NCBI GenBank assembly: GCA_017548605.1
Contig: JAFYZT010000037.1
Location: forward strand, 52,353 to 116,352
Length of the DNA: 64,000 nucleotides
From: Prevotella sp.
GTDB lineage: Bacteria; Bacteroidota; Bacteroidia; Bacteroidales; Bacteroidaceae
Reading direction: 5' to 3'
This document shows, in pieces, positions 1 to 8,941 of this stretch (position 1 is its first letter; every line of letters begins with the position of its first letter). Position numbers and translations under genes: made by a program. Under the pieces are notes generated by a model that did not search any database, was not told where the DNA came from, and worked only from the letters and a program-made list of their open reading frames with translations.

Positions 1-35
1 CTTTTCATTTTTTAATTCTCTAATTTTCAACAGTT

Positions 36-641
36 ATGGCAAGATATATAGGACCGAAATCAAAAATTGCGCGCCGCTTTGGAGAACCCATCTTCGGCGC
101 CGACAAAGTTTTGTCCAAGAGGAACTTCCCTCCTGGACAGCATGGCCAGAACCGACGTCGCAAACAGTCGGAGTATGCAGTCATGTTGGCAGAGAAGCAA
201 AAGGCTAAGTACACCTATGGTGTGCTCGAGCGCCAGTTCAGGAATATGTTTGAGGCTGCCGCCAAGGCTGAAGGTATCACCGGTGAGGTGCTGCTGCAGA
301 ACCTGGAGAGCCGTCTCGACAACATCGTCTTCCGTCTCGGTATCGCTCCCACGAGAGCCGCAGCCCGTCAGCTCGTCTCCCACAAGCATATCGTCGTTGA
401 TGGTAAGGTGGTTAACATTCCTTCTTATTCCGTCAAACCCGGACAGGTGGTCGGCGTGAGAGAAAAGGCAAAATCGCTCGAAGTCATTGAAGCCGCACTC
501 GCTGGGTTTAACCACAGCAAGTACCCCTGGATCGAATGGGACGAAAACTCCAAGAGCGGGAAATATCTGCATAAGCCCGACAGAGCCGACATTCCAGAGA
601 ATATTAAGGAACAGTTAATCGTTGAGTTGTACTCTAAATAA
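36..641 (+). CDS. rpsD: 30S ribosomal protein S4
   Basis: Primary 16S rRNA-binding protein that nucleates assembly of the small ribosomal subunit. The 201 residues match the usual S4 length: an N-terminal globular part ([20 protein letters not shown]), then an S4 RNA-binding domain at about residues 90-155 with the typical [11 protein letters not shown] and [10 protein letters not shown] stretches. It ends 11 nt before rpoA, the gene order seen at the end of Bacteroidota ribosomal protein operons (rpsK presumably lies just outside the window). The ATG at 36 is the only sensible start and has no Shine-Dalgarno sequence, as expected for this phylum. The upstream promoter lies outside the window. 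Confidence 0.98.
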   Translation: MARYIGPKSKIARRFGEPIFGADKVLSKRNFPPGQHGQNRRRKQSEYAVMLAEKQKAKYTYGVLERQFRNMFEAAAKAEGITGEVLLQNLESRLDNIVFRLGIAPTRAAARQLVSHKHIVVDGKVVNIPSYSVKPGQVVGVREKAKSLEVIEAALAGFNHSKYPWIEWDENSKSGKYLHKPDRADIPENIKEQLIVELYSK

Positions 642-652
642 TCATTGAATTA

Positions 653-1645
653 ATGGCGATATTAGCATTTCAAAAACCTGACAAAGTTGTAATGTTGGAG
701 GCTGACGACAAGTTCGGCAAGTTCGAATTTCGTCCCTTGGAACCGGGCTTCGGTGTTACCATCGGCAACTCGCTCCGTCGCATTCTGCTTTCGTCGCTCG
801 AAGGGTTCGCTATCAACACCGTCAAGATTGCCGGTGTAGAACATGAGTTCTCTTCCGTGCCAGGCGTCAAGGAGGATGTCACCAACATTATTTTGAATCT
901 CAAACAAGTTCGATTCAAACAAGTAGTAGAAGAATTCGAGAACGAGAAAGTTAGTATCACCGTCGAGAACTCCACGGAGTTCAAAGCCGGAGATATCGGT
1001 AAGTATCTGACTGGATTTGAAGTGTTAAACCCTGATTTGGTGATTTGTCATTTAGAGACTAAGGCGTTGATGCAAATAGACATCACTATCAACAAAGGCC
1101 GTGGCTATGTGCCCGCCGATGAGAATAGGGAGTTCTGCACCGATGTCAACGTCATTCCAATCGATTCTATCTACACCCCTATCCGCAACGTGAAATATTC
1201 GGTCGAGCCTTATCGTGTCGAACAAAAGACCGACTACGACAAACTCGTTATCGAAGTCACCACGGATGGTTCCATTCACCCGAAGGATGCCCTGAAGGAA
1301 GCGGCCAAAACGCTCATCCATCATTTCATGCTCTTCAGCGATGAAAAGATAACGCTCGAAAACCCGGAAGTCGATGGCAACCAGGAATTCGACGAAGAGG
1401 TGCTCCACATGCGACAGCTGCTCAAGCAAAGGCTCGTCGATATGAACCTCTCGGTGCGCGCACTCAACTGCCTCAAGGCAGCCGACGTGGAAACACTCGG
1501 CGACCTCGTGCAGTACAACAAGACCGACTTGCTCAAATTCCGCAACTTCGGCAAGAAATCGCTTTCTGAGCTTGATGATTTGCTCGAAGGTCTGAATCTG
1601 TCGTTTGGAACCGATATAACCAAGTATAAATTAAATCAAGAGTAA
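653..1645 (+). CDS. rpoA: DNA-directed RNA polymerase subunit alpha
   Basis: Alpha subunit of RNA polymerase: its N-terminal domain dimerises to scaffold beta and beta', and its C-terminal domain contacts UP elements and activators. The 330-residue length is normal. Recognisable parts are the alpha-NTD with [17 protein letters not shown] near residues 34-50 and the helix-hairpin-helix alpha-CTD at about residues 255-320 ([20 protein letters not shown], then [16 protein letters not shown]). It sits 11 nt after rpsD and 9 nt before rplQ, so the three are surely cotranscribed. Confidence 0.98.
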   Translation: MAILAFQKPDKVVMLEADDKFGKFEFRPLEPGFGVTIGNSLRRILLSSLEGFAINTVKIAGVEHEFSSVPGVKEDVTNIILNLKQVRFKQVVEEFENEKVSITVENSTEFKAGDIGKYLTGFEVLNPDLVICHLETKALMQIDITINKGRGYVPADENREFCTDVNVIPIDSIYTPIRNVKYSVEPYRVEQKTDYDKLVIEVTTDGSIHPKDALKEAAKTLIHHFMLFSDEKITLENPEVDGNQEFDEEVLHMRQLLKQRLVDMNLSVRALNCLKAADVETLGDLVQYNKTDLLKFRNFGKKSLSELDDLLEGLNLSFGTDITKYKLNQE

Positions 1646-1654
1646 TTTCCAGTA

Positions 1655-2254
1655 ATGAGACATAATAAGAAATTCAACCATCTGGGTCGTACTGCTGACC
1701 ATCGTCATGCCATGCTCGCGAATATGGCTATCTCGCTGATCGAGCACAAAAGAATCACTACGACCCTCGCAAAGGCCAAGGCGCTCAAGAAATATGTTGA
1801 GCCGCTGATCACCCGTTGCAAGGAAGACACCACCAGTTCGCGACGCGTGGTGTTCCGCTATCTCCAAAACAAGTATGCCGTCACCGAGCTGTTCTCCAAC
1901 ATCGCTGAGAAGGTAGGTGACCGTCCCGGTGGCTACACTCGTATCATCAAGCTCGGTCATCGATTGGGTGATGGTGCTGATATGTGCTTCATCGAACTCG
2001 TCGACTTCGACGAGAACATGGCCAAGACACCGAAGGCTGCCAAGAAGACTCGTCGTAGCCGCCGCTCTGGCGCCAAAGCTGAGGCACCTGTAGCCGAGGC
2101 TGCCGCTGCCGTTGAGGAAAAGGCCGAGGCCGTGGCTGAGAAAGTAGAAGCTGCTGAGAAGAAGGCAGAGAAAGTCGTCGAGAAAGCTGCTGAAGCTGTT
2201 GAGGAGAAAGCCGCTGAGGTGGCCGAAGCCGTCGAAGAGGCAAAGGCTGAATAA
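1655..2254 (+). CDS. rplQ: 50S ribosomal protein L17 with Ala/Glu-rich tail
   Basis: Large-subunit protein near the peptide exit tunnel. The core (residues 1 to about 125) begins [20 protein letters not shown] and is clearly L17. The protein continues to 199 residues with a low-complexity C-terminal extension of lysine, arginine, alanine and glutamate (repeating [19 protein letters not shown] pattern), predicted to be helical and charged. Bacterial L17 is usually about 120-130 residues; such extensions are common in Bacteroidota. Last gene of the rpsD-rpoA-rplQ run, followed 19 nt later by a strong intrinsic terminator. Confidence 0.97.
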   Translation: MRHNKKFNHLGRTADHRHAMLANMAISLIEHKRITTTLAKAKALKKYVEPLITRCKEDTTSSRRVVFRYLQNKYAVTELFSNIAEKVGDRPGGYTRIIKLGHRLGDGADMCFIELVDFDENMAKTPKAAKKTRRSRRSGAKAEAPVAEAAAAVEEKAEAVAEKVEAAEKKAEKVVEKAAEAVEEKAAEVAEAVEEAKAE

Positions 2255-2273
2255 GACTCATGCTCACCCCATT

Positions 2274-2307
2274 AAAAAGGATGCTCTCATCAGGGCATCC
2301 TTTTTTT
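2274..2307 (+). terminator. Intrinsic terminator after rplQ
   Basis: Stem AAAAAGGATGC / GCATCC with a short loop, followed by seven T. The A-run before the stem pairs with the T-run, so it may also work on the opposite strand. It closes the ribosomal protein operon. Confidence 0.9.
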
Positions 2308-2364
2308 GTTTATTGTTGGGAGATTAGTGCTTAGTGTTTAGTGAACATTCGGCATCTGCTTATG

Positions 2365-2397
2365 CTCCCTCCCTTTGGGAGGGTCGGGGTGGGTGTT
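2365..2397 (+). repeat. Dispersed CCCTCCC/GGGAGGG hairpin repeat, copy 1
   Basis: GC-rich inverted repeat CCCTCCC-TTT-GGGAGGG followed by a G-rich tail (TCGGGGTGGGTGTT). The same element recurs near 15257, 39540 and 44111, with variants near 26011, 43771 and 58340. It lies in the 362-nt non-coding space between rplQ and the lipoprotein gene. An 82-codon open frame here runs through the repeat and is not credible as a gene. Confidence 0.75.
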
Positions 2398-2543
2398 AAG
2401 TGGGTGTCTTCTTTAGGGTTTCCCCTATCTTCTTTTGGGGATTTTCCCGAGTTCATGCTTTTTTTTATGTATATTTTTGCACCGATGAAAAAGCGGTTTC
2501 TTGTGGCTTCGATGACAGAAATGAATATTCCGGCCCTTGATAC

Positions 2544-2574
2544 TTGCAGAATCCGACAAAAACAATTATATTTG
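2544..2574 (+). promoter_or_regulatory. Bacteroidota-type promoter for lipoprotein gene
   Basis: A -33 TTG at 2544-2546, a 20-nt spacer, and a -7 TATATTTG at 2567-2574. The predicted start of transcription is near 2581, giving a leader of about 36 nt made of a short AACTCATAAACTCA-type repeat. Confidence 0.75.
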
Positions 2575-2616
2575 CATCATAACTCATAAACTCAACAACT
2601 CATAAACTCACAAACT

Positions 2617-3432
2617 ATGAAAAAGATTTTGGTATTGACAGTTTGTGGCGCCTTGTTGCTCGCAGGATGCGGCACATACACAGGTGCAGGAGCATATACC
2701 GGCTCAACGCTGGGCTCTATCCTTGGTTCGGCCATCGGCGGCATCGCCGGCGGACCTCGTGGCAGCGATATCGGAACCATCATCGGCATGGCGGGCGGTG
2801 CCGTCGTGGGCGGTGCTATTGGCTCGGCAGCCGACCAGAAACGCCAGGAGCGCATAGAAGACCGTTATGAACAGCGTCGCCAGCAACGTCAGCAGCAGCG
2901 CGATGACTCACGTTATGATGACTCACGTTACGACGATGGTGGCTACTACGGACCATCTGACGACCAGTCCTACGACGACCGTATCTACGATTTCGGCAGC
3001 ACCGACTACACGGGCACCTATTCCGCTTCTCCGGCACGCACGGTGAATCCCGCGTCGTCGAGCTACGATATGGGAGATTATGCCTACAATCCCCGAATTG
3101 AGATTCGCAACCCGCGTTTCGTCGATGACAACCACGACAATATCCTTCGTTCCAACGAGCTGTCGAAGGTCATCTTCGAGGTGGTGAATACATCGAGTCA
3201 CATGCTCTACGACTTGCAGCCCACTGTGGTGGAGGCATCGGGCAACAAACGCATCTACATCTCACCCTCGGTGCATGTTGAGAGTCTCGCTCCAGGTGCA
3301 GCCATCCGTTATACGGCCATGGTCAAGGCTGGCAAGATTAAGGACGGCACCGCTACCTTCTGCCTCTCCGTGCTTCAGGGTGGACAAGCCATGTCGGGCG
3401 TGACGGAATTCTCCATCACCACACGACGGTAA
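2617..3432 (+). CDS. Glycine-zipper lipoprotein
   Basis: Predicted envelope lipoprotein of unknown precise function, 271 residues. The lipobox LLAGC puts the acylated cysteine at residue 18. Residues about 22-70 are a glycine-zipper segment (alternating G, A and S in a hydrophobic stretch, as in 2TM glycine-zipper proteins). Residues about 72-100 are basic and glutamine-rich, followed by a DSRYDD repeat and a Tyr/Asp-rich linker. Residues about 155-271 look like an Ig-like beta domain (IEIRNPRFVDDNHDNIL, then VIFEVVNTSSHMLYDL). It has its own promoter, stands alone, and converges on gdhA across two hairpins. Membrane association is well supported; the role is not known. Confidence 0.85.
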   Translation: MKKILVLTVCGALLLAGCGTYTGAGAYTGSTLGSILGSAIGGIAGGPRGSDIGTIIGMAGGAVVGGAIGSAADQKRQERIEDRYEQRRQQRQQQRDDSRYDDSRYDDGGYYGPSDDQSYDDRIYDFGSTDYTGTYSASPARTVNPASSSYDMGDYAYNPRIEIRNPRFVDDNHDNILRSNELSKVIFEVVNTSSHMLYDLQPTVVEASGNKRIYISPSVHVESLAPGAAIRYTAMVKAGKIKDGTATFCLSVLQGGQAMSGVTEFSITTRR

Positions 3433-3453
3433 CATCAAACGTTGAACATCCTC

Positions 3454-3542
3454 AGTCCCTATACGTGTCGTTTATCCTACGTGTAGGGACTCTTTGTAAG
3501 GCTTGAAATAACATCAGTCCCTGCACTCATGTGCAGGGACTG
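3454..3542. terminator. Two related hairpins between convergent genes
   Basis: Hairpin 1 at 3454-3492 has AGTCCCTA pairing with TAGGGACT and an inner ACGTG stem. Hairpin 2 at 3515-3542 is a perfect 12-bp stem, CAGTCCCTGCAC / GTGCAGGGACTG, with loop TCAT. Both share the AGTCCCT/AGGGACT arms. They lie between the convergent lipoprotein and gdhA genes and probably end transcripts from both sides. Confidence 0.6.
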
Positions 3543-3589
3543 ACTGTTTTGGTTAGAATTTACTTTTTTACCTTTTTACTTTTTTACTC

Positions 3590-4927
3590 TTAAACGATTC
3601 CCTGAGCCATCATGGCGTTGGCCACCTTCATGAAGCCGGCGATGTTGGCACCCTTCACGTAGTCGATGTAACCATCGGGCTGCTTGCCGTACTTCACGCA
3701 GGCCTCGTGGATGGAGTGCATGATATAGTGCAGTTTCTCGTCCACTTCTTTCTCGCTCCAGCTCAGGCGCATGGAGTTCTGTGTCATCTCCAAGCCCGAG
3801 GTGGCCACGCCACCGGCGTTCACGGCCTTGCCGGGAGCGAAGAGCATCTTCGCAGCGACAAACTTCTCTGCTGCCTCGGCGGTGCAACCCATGTTCGATA
3901 CCTCGGCCACGCACAGCGGCTTGTTGGCCAACAGCATGTCGGCATCGTCGCCATTGAGCTCGTTCTGTGTGGCGCAAGGCAATGCGATGTCCACCTTGAC
4001 CTCCCAAGGTTTCTTGTTGGGGATGAACTTGGCACCCGGGAACTCGTCGGCATAAGGTTCGCAGATGTCGTTGCCCGAAGCACGCAGCTCAAGCATATAG
4101 TCTATCTTCTCGCCACAGATGCCGTCGGGGTCATAGATATATCCATCGGGACCACTGATGGTCACCACCTTGGCACCCAACTCGGTGGCTTTCGTGGCAG
4201 CGCCCCAGGCTACATTGCCGAAGCCGCTGATGGCCACCGTCTTGCCCTTGATGTCAATGTCGCGGGTTTGTAACATCTGGTTCACGAAATAGAGGGCACC
4301 GAAGCCCGTGGCCTCGGGACGGATACGGCTGCCGCCCCATTCCAGACCCTTGCCGGTGAGCACACCGTTCCATTCGTGGGTCAGTTTTTTGTACATGCCG
4401 AAGAGGTAACCTATCTCACGGCCCCCAACGCCGATGTCACCGGCGGGCACGTCCATATCTGGACCAATCACCTTCACCAGTTCCGTCATGAAGGCTTGGC
4501 AGAAACGCATCACCTCGGCATCGCTGCGACCACGGATGGAGAAGTCGCTGCCGCCCTTGCCACCACCCATGGGAAGTGTGGTGAGTGCATTCTTGAAGGT
4601 CTGTTCGAAACCTAAGAACTTCAGGATGGAAAGGTTCACCGAGGGATGGAAGCGCAAGCCGCCTTTGTACGGTCCGATGGCGCTGTTGAACTGTACACGG
4701 TAGCCCAGGTTCACATGCACCTCGCCCTTGTCGTCGGTCCAAGGCACACGGAAGGTGAGGATGCGCTCCGGCTCCACCATGCGCTCAATCAGTTTAGCAC
4801 GTTCAAACTCAGGATGCTGGTTGTACACGTCTTTTACGGAAATCAACACCTCGCGTACAGCTTGCAGATACTCGGCTTCGCCGGGGTGCTTCTGCTCCAG
4901 CGAATGCATGATTTTCTCAACGTCCAT
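3590..4927 (-). CDS. gdhA: NADP-specific glutamate dehydrogenase
   Basis: Cytoplasmic enzyme that interconverts 2-oxoglutarate plus ammonium and glutamate; in Bacteroidales it is the main route of ammonium assimilation. The 445 residues match the hexameric family length. Visible landmarks are PMGGGKGGSDF with the catalytic lysine near residue 125, the nearby PAGDIGVGGREIGYL segment, and the Rossmann dinucleotide motif GFGNVAWGAA near residue 235. Monocistronic, with a well-formed promoter about 60 nt upstream of the start. NADP preference is assigned from overall family resemblance. Confidence 0.96.
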   Translation of the reverse strand: MDVEKIMHSLEQKHPGEAEYLQAVREVLISVKDVYNQHPEFERAKLIERMVEPERILTFRVPWTDDKGEVHVNLGYRVQFNSAIGPYKGGLRFHPSVNLSILKFLGFEQTFKNALTTLPMGGGKGGSDFSIRGRSDAEVMRFCQAFMTELVKVIGPDMDVPAGDIGVGGREIGYLFGMYKKLTHEWNGVLTGKGLEWGGSRIRPEATGFGALYFVNQMLQTRDIDIKGKTVAISGFGNVAWGAATKATELGAKVVTISGPDGYIYDPDGICGEKIDYMLELRASGNDICEPYADEFPGAKFIPNKKPWEVKVDIALPCATQNELNGDDADMLLANKPLCVAEVSNMGCTAEAAEKFVAAKMLFAPGKAVNAGGVATSGLEMTQNSMRLSWSEKEVDEKLHYIMHSIHEACVKYGKQPDGYIDYVKGANIAGFMKVANAMMAQGIV

Positions 4928-4980
4928 AGTATTAATTATTTAGTTAGTTAAAGGTTAGACAAAGTGTCACAATTCAATTG

Positions 4981-5012
4981 CAAATATAGGTTTTTATTCC
5001 GCTCCTTCCAAA
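4981..5012 (-). promoter_or_regulatory. Promoter of gdhA
   Basis: On the minus strand, a -33 TTTG (5012-5009), a 20-nt spacer, then a -7 TATATTTG (4988-4981). The predicted transcript starts near 4974, giving a leader of about 47 nt. Confidence 0.75.
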
Positions 5013-5079
5013 TATTTTCACATGTTTTTTCGCCTTCATACTTACTTTCTGAGAAAAAGCCAAAAAACAACACACACTC

Positions 5080-5112
5080 TTGGTCTCCTTTCCCCTTTTT
5101 TTCGTACTTTTG
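5080..5112 (+). promoter_or_regulatory. Promoter of the PPDK_N-type gene
   Basis: A -33 TTG at 5080-5082, a 22-nt spacer, and a -7 TACTTTTG at 5105-5112. The leader of about 40 nt contains CCTAAACCTCAAATCTTAAA-type A/C-rich repeats in place of a Shine-Dalgarno sequence. Confidence 0.65.
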
Positions 5113-5157
5113 CATACCCCAACTTCCTAAACCTCAAATCTTAAACCTCAAACATAA

Positions 5158-8145
5158 ATGAACGAACCCATACCAGAGCAGTGGAAGAAATTCCTTCTCA
5201 AGGACGTGTCTTTCGTCAACCTCATGACCAAGCGTATCTTCAACGTGCTCATTATCGCCAATCCCTATGATGCCTTCATGATGGAGGATGACGGACGCGT
5301 GGATGAGAAGATATTCAATGAATATGTGGAACTGGGCCTGCGTTATCCGCCTACCTTCACGCAGGTGAGCACGACGGAGGATGCGGCTGCGGCTTTGGCT
5401 GAGACCGACATCGACCTGGTCATCTGTATGCCGGGTAATGCCGACAACGACGCTTTCACTGTGGCACGCGACGTGAAGGCGCATGCCCCGCATATCCCCT
5501 GCGTGGTGCTCACACCGTTCTCACACGGCATCACGCGGCGCATGGAGCATGAGGATCTGTCCATCTTCGATTATGTGTTCTGCTGGTTGGGCGACACGAA
5601 TATCATCCTCTCCATCATCAAGCTGCTTGAGGACCGCATGAACATCGACCATGATATACAGGAGGCGGGTGTGCAGGTCATACTGCTCGTTGAGGACAAC
5701 ATTCGTTTTTATTCCGGCATTCTTCCGAACCTCTACAGTTATATCCTTCAGCAAAGCCAGCGGTTCTCCACCGAGGCACTGAACCCTCATGCCGCCGCTC
5801 AGCGCAAGCGTGGCCGTCCCAAGGTGGTGTTGGCACGTACCTACGAAGAGGCCATAGAGATGTACAACCGCTATGAGAACAACATGTTGGGCGTTATCTC
5901 CGACGGTCGTTTCCCCCGTGAGGGAGTGAAAGACCCCGAGGCGGGTCTGCGCCTTTTGCGCACCATCCGTCAGCGTAACGAATATGTGCCGCTCATCCTG
6001 CAAAGCGCTGAGGTGGAAAACCGGCAGAAGGCGCTTGACGAAGGCTTTAAGTTCGTGGACAAGAACTCGAAGAAACGCAATATCGACATGCGCAACCTCT
6101 TGGCGGAGCACATGGGCTTCGGTGACTTCATCTTCCGGGACCCGGCGACACACGAGGAGATCATGCGTGTGAGGAGCCTGAAGGAGCTGCAAGATAATAT
6201 CTTCCGCATACCCGACGACTCAATGCTCTACCATGTGTCGCGCAACCACATGAGCCGTTGGTTGAGTGCCAGGGCCATCTTCCCGGTGTCGAACTTCCTC
6301 AAACATGTCACATGGCACAAACTGAAGGATGTGGGGGCGCACCGCCAGATTATCTTTGATGCCATTGTGCAATACCGGCAGATGAAGAACATCGGCGTGG
6401 TGGCGGTCTTCGACCGTGGCAAATTCGACAAATACGCCCACTTCGCACGTATTGGTGAGGGGTCACTTGGCGGCAAGGGACGTGGACTGGCGTTCCTCGA
6501 CAATGTCATCAAGCGGAACCCGGAACTTAACCAGTTTGACAATGCCTTGGTGACCATCCCGAAGACGGTGGTGCTCTGCACGGATATCTTCGACCAGTTC
6601 ATGGATAGTAACAACCTCTACCAGGTGGCACTGAGCGACGCGCCCGACGAAGTGATACTCGACCATTTCCTCAAGGCGCAGTTGCCTGACACGCTGATTG
6701 CCGACTTCTTCACGTTCTTCGAGGCTACGAGGAGTCCTATTGCCGTGCGCTCGTCATCACTGCTTGAGGATGCTCACTACCAGCCATTCGCAGGTATCTA
6801 TTCCACCTATATGGTGCCCTATCTCCCCGACAAATATGATATGTTGCGTATGCTGGCCTGTGCCATCAAGGGCGTCTATGCTTCGGTGTACTACCGAGAC
6901 TCCAAGGCATATATGACGGCTACGAGTAATGTCATTGACCAGGAGAAGATGGCGGTCATCCTGCAGGAGGTGGTAGGTCATGAGCATGGCCACAAATACT
7001 ATCCCACCATGAGCGGGGTCATTCGCTCACTCAATTATTACCCCATCGGCGACGAGAAGGCTGAGGACGGTATCGCCAGTCTGGCATTGGGTCTGGGTAA
7101 GTATATCGTTGATGGGGGCCAGACGCTCCGCGTGAGCCCTTATCATCCCAACCAGGTGCTACAGACGAGTGAACTCGATACGGCGTTGCGTGAGACACAA
7201 ACGCGCTTCTATGCCCTTGACCTGAATAATACGGGAAGAGAGTTTAAGGTGGACGACGGCTTCAATATCCTCAACCTGCGTGTGAAGGAGGCCGATGCTG
7301 ACAAGACGCTTACTTATATCGCATCGACGTTCGACCCCTACGACCAGGTGATACGCGACGGAATCTACGAGGGAGGACGCAAGGTGATTACTTTCTGCGG
7401 TGTGTTGCAGCATGGCATCTTCCCATTGCCCGAAATCATGCAGATGGTGATGAAATATGGTGCGGAGAGTATGCGCCGCCCCGTGGAGATAGAGTTTGCG
7501 TGCAACGTCAACGACGACAGGACAGGTGAGTTCTACTTGTTGCAGATACGTCCCATCGTTGATGCCAAGCAGATGCTTGACGAAGATATCGTGGCGATAT
7601 CCGACGAGCGATGCCTGCTGCGTTCGCACATGTCACTCGGTCACGGTATCAGTGAAGATGTGACGGATGTGGTATATGTGAAGACTGGTGACGACTTCAC
7701 TGCCATGAACAACCCGGCCATCGCTGACGAGATAGAGCATATCAACCGTTCTTTCCTTGACCAAGGGCGTAACTACGTGCTCGTGGGACCAGGACGATGG
7801 GGGTCGAGTGATCCTTGGCTGGGCATCCCGGTGAAGTGGCCCCATATCAGTGCGGCACGGGTCATTGTCGAGATGGCCATCAAGAATTTCCGCGTCGACC
7901 CGTCGCAGGGTACGCATTTCTTCCAGAACCTCACCAGTTTCGGTGTGGGATATTTCACTGTCAATCAGGTGACAGGCGACGGGCTGTTCCGGCAGGACGT
8001 GCTCGATGCCATGCCCGCCGTGGAGGAGACGGAACATGTGCGTCATGTGCGTTTCCCGCAGCCGCTGAAAATCATGATGGATGGAAAAAAGCAGGAGGGG
8101 GTAGTACTCATTCCTCTCTTCCCGCAAAATAGTGAAAGTCGTTAA
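5158..8145 (+). CDS. Receiver-receiver-PPDK_N (PEP/pyruvate-binding) protein
   Basis: Large cytoplasmic protein of 995 residues. Residues about 25-155 form a receiver-like fold (IFNVLIIANP, then DIDLVICM). Residues about 170-310 form a second, better-conserved receiver with VEDN, a candidate phospho-acceptor in VISDGRFP and a lysine in FVDKNS. From about residue 440 to 820 it carries the ATP-grasp N-terminal domain of pyruvate phosphate dikinase/PEP synthase (GSLGGKGRGLAFL, IAVRSSSLLED, FAGIYSTY, FYLLQIRPI). The swivelling phosphohistidine domain and the C-terminal TIM barrel of true PEP synthases are not visible; the remaining part (VGPGRWGSSDPWLG) is of unknown function. It is often labelled PEP synthase, but complete PEP synthase chemistry is unlikely. 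The C-terminal codons overlap the convergent RDD gene by 38 bp. Confidence 0.85.
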   Translation: MNEPIPEQWKKFLLKDVSFVNLMTKRIFNVLIIANPYDAFMMEDDGRVDEKIFNEYVELGLRYPPTFTQVSTTEDAAAALAETDIDLVICMPGNADNDAFTVARDVKAHAPHIPCVVLTPFSHGITRRMEHEDLSIFDYVFCWLGDTNIILSIIKLLEDRMNIDHDIQEAGVQVILLVEDNIRFYSGILPNLYSYILQQSQRFSTEALNPHAAAQRKRGRPKVVLARTYEEAIEMYNRYENNMLGVISDGRFPREGVKDPEAGLRLLRTIRQRNEYVPLILQSAEVENRQKALDEGFKFVDKNSKKRNIDMRNLLAEHMGFGDFIFRDPATHEEIMRVRSLKELQDNIFRIPDDSMLYHVSRNHMSRWLSARAIFPVSNFLKHVTWHKLKDVGAHRQIIFDAIVQYRQMKNIGVVAVFDRGKFDKYAHFARIGEGSLGGKGRGLAFLDNVIKRNPELNQFDNALVTIPKTVVLCTDIFDQFMDSNNLYQVALSDAPDEVILDHFLKAQLPDTLIADFFTFFEATRSPIAVRSSSLLEDAHYQPFAGIYSTYMVPYLPDKYDMLRMLACAIKGVYASVYYRDSKAYMTATSNVIDQEKMAVILQEVVGHEHGHKYYPTMSGVIRSLNYYPIGDEKAEDGIASLALGLGKYIVDGGQTLRVSPYHPNQVLQTSELDTALRETQTRFYALDLNNTGREFKVDDGFNILNLRVKEADADKTLTYIASTFDPYDQVIRDGIYEGGRKVITFCGVLQHGIFPLPEIMQMVMKYGAESMRRPVEIEFACNVNDDRTGEFYLLQIRPIVDAKQMLDEDIVAISDERCLLRSHMSLGHGISEDVTDVVYVKTGDDFTAMNNPAIADEIEHINRSFLDQGRNYVLVGPGRWGSSDPWLGIPVKWPHISAARVIVEMAIKNFRVDPSQGTHFFQNLTSFGVGYFTVNQVTGDGLFRQDVLDAMPAVEETEHVRHVRFPQPLKIMMDGKKQEGVVLIPLFPQNSESR

Positions 8146-8833
8146 TCAGGATGTTCAGAAACATCTCTGGTGGTTGTTGTGCTGTGATTTGAAGTGTCTG
8201 TTGCACTTTTGTCGACAGTGCGGCCATGTTGTTCCAACGTTGCACATTCCTGGGAGCCGATACCACGCGCGATATCACTTCCATCTGCCGCCACGACAAA
8301 TTGGCGGCGGTGGGATAGGAGGGTACGTAGCCGGGCATGGCATATTGGAAATCGTCGAGTCGGATATGCAACTGTGCATATCCGTTTTTCTGTATCACGG
8401 TGGTACCCGCCGCCAAGTCGCCCAATCGTTGACTATTCTTGGTGAAGATGATCGATAGCATACCGATGCTACCAAGTAGTGGACCATCGACAATGAGCAA
8501 CAACCATCGCAGCAACAACTGGCTGAGTGAGGGGCGGCTGCCATCGAGACTCATCACCTGGATGCCCAGGGCCATCTTGCCCAAGGTTTGTCCTTTGTTG
8601 AAACGCTCCATGATTAAAGGATAGAGCAGGGTGACGATGGCGCCGATAACGAAGCATACTATTGCCAACGGGGGGTTGCCATAGGCTTGGATGGCAACAA
8701 CACTCACTATCATGAAGTAGGCGATTACCATGATGGAACCATCTATCAGCCATGCCAAGAAGCGCGACGACAGGCTGGCCGCACGTTGGTGCAGGTTCAC
8801 ATGCTGGCTTGTGACGAAGGTGGTTACTGCCAT
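8108..8833 (-). CDS. RDD family membrane protein
   Basis: Integral membrane protein of 241 residues from the ATG at 8833. An in-frame extension up to 9097 is rejected because it runs through the divergent promoter region and the start of the next gene. Residues about 20-150 form the RDD domain: SLSSRFLAWLIDGSIMV (Arg and Asp in the first helix), a second hydrophobic helix, then GQTLGKMALGIQVM and QRLGDLAAGTTVI. The C-terminal 90 residues are soluble and contain an NLSWRQMEVISRVV segment. RDD proteins have been linked to transport, but no substrate can be inferred here. Divergent from the SpoIIM-like gene, a pairing common in Bacteroidota. Confidence 0.85.
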   Translation of the reverse strand: MAVTTFVTSQHVNLHQRAASLSSRFLAWLIDGSIMVIAYFMIVSVVAIQAYGNPPLAIVCFVIGAIVTLLYPLIMERFNKGQTLGKMALGIQVMSLDGSRPSLSQLLLRWLLLIVDGPLLGSIGMLSIIFTKNSQRLGDLAAGTTVIQKNGYAQLHIRLDDFQYAMPGYVPSYPTAANLSWRQMEVISRVVSAPRNVQRWNNMAALSTKVQQTLQITAQQPPEMFLNILINDFHYFAGREE

Positions 8834-8855
8834 TGTTTCTTTTTTCCCTTTCTTT

Positions 8856-8888
8856 TTTGCAAAAGTAGCGTTTTTTTCCGTATTTTTG
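8856..8888 (+). promoter_or_regulatory. Promoter of the SpoIIM-DUF58 block; overlapping divergent promoter
   Basis: Plus strand: -33 TTTG at 8856-8859, a 21-nt spacer and a -7 TATTTTTG at 8881-8888. Minus strand: a TACTTTTG -7 (8867-8860) for the RDD gene lies inside the same stretch, so the two promoters overlap and may compete. Confidence 0.65.
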
Positions 8889-8941
8889 CATACCCAATCG
8901 TATTTTTTGACGTTCAGGGCAAAACGAAGGTATTCGAACGA

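Noticed and set aside
2341-2589. 82-codon open frame upstream of the glycine-zipper lipoprotein
   Set aside because: It runs through a dispersed hairpin repeat and through the promoter of the next gene, and has no recognisable protein features.
8687-8941. In-frame N-terminal extension of the SpoIIM-like protein
   Set aside because: It would overlap the start of the RDD gene and the promoter region; the ATG at 8942 follows a good promoter by about 47 nt.
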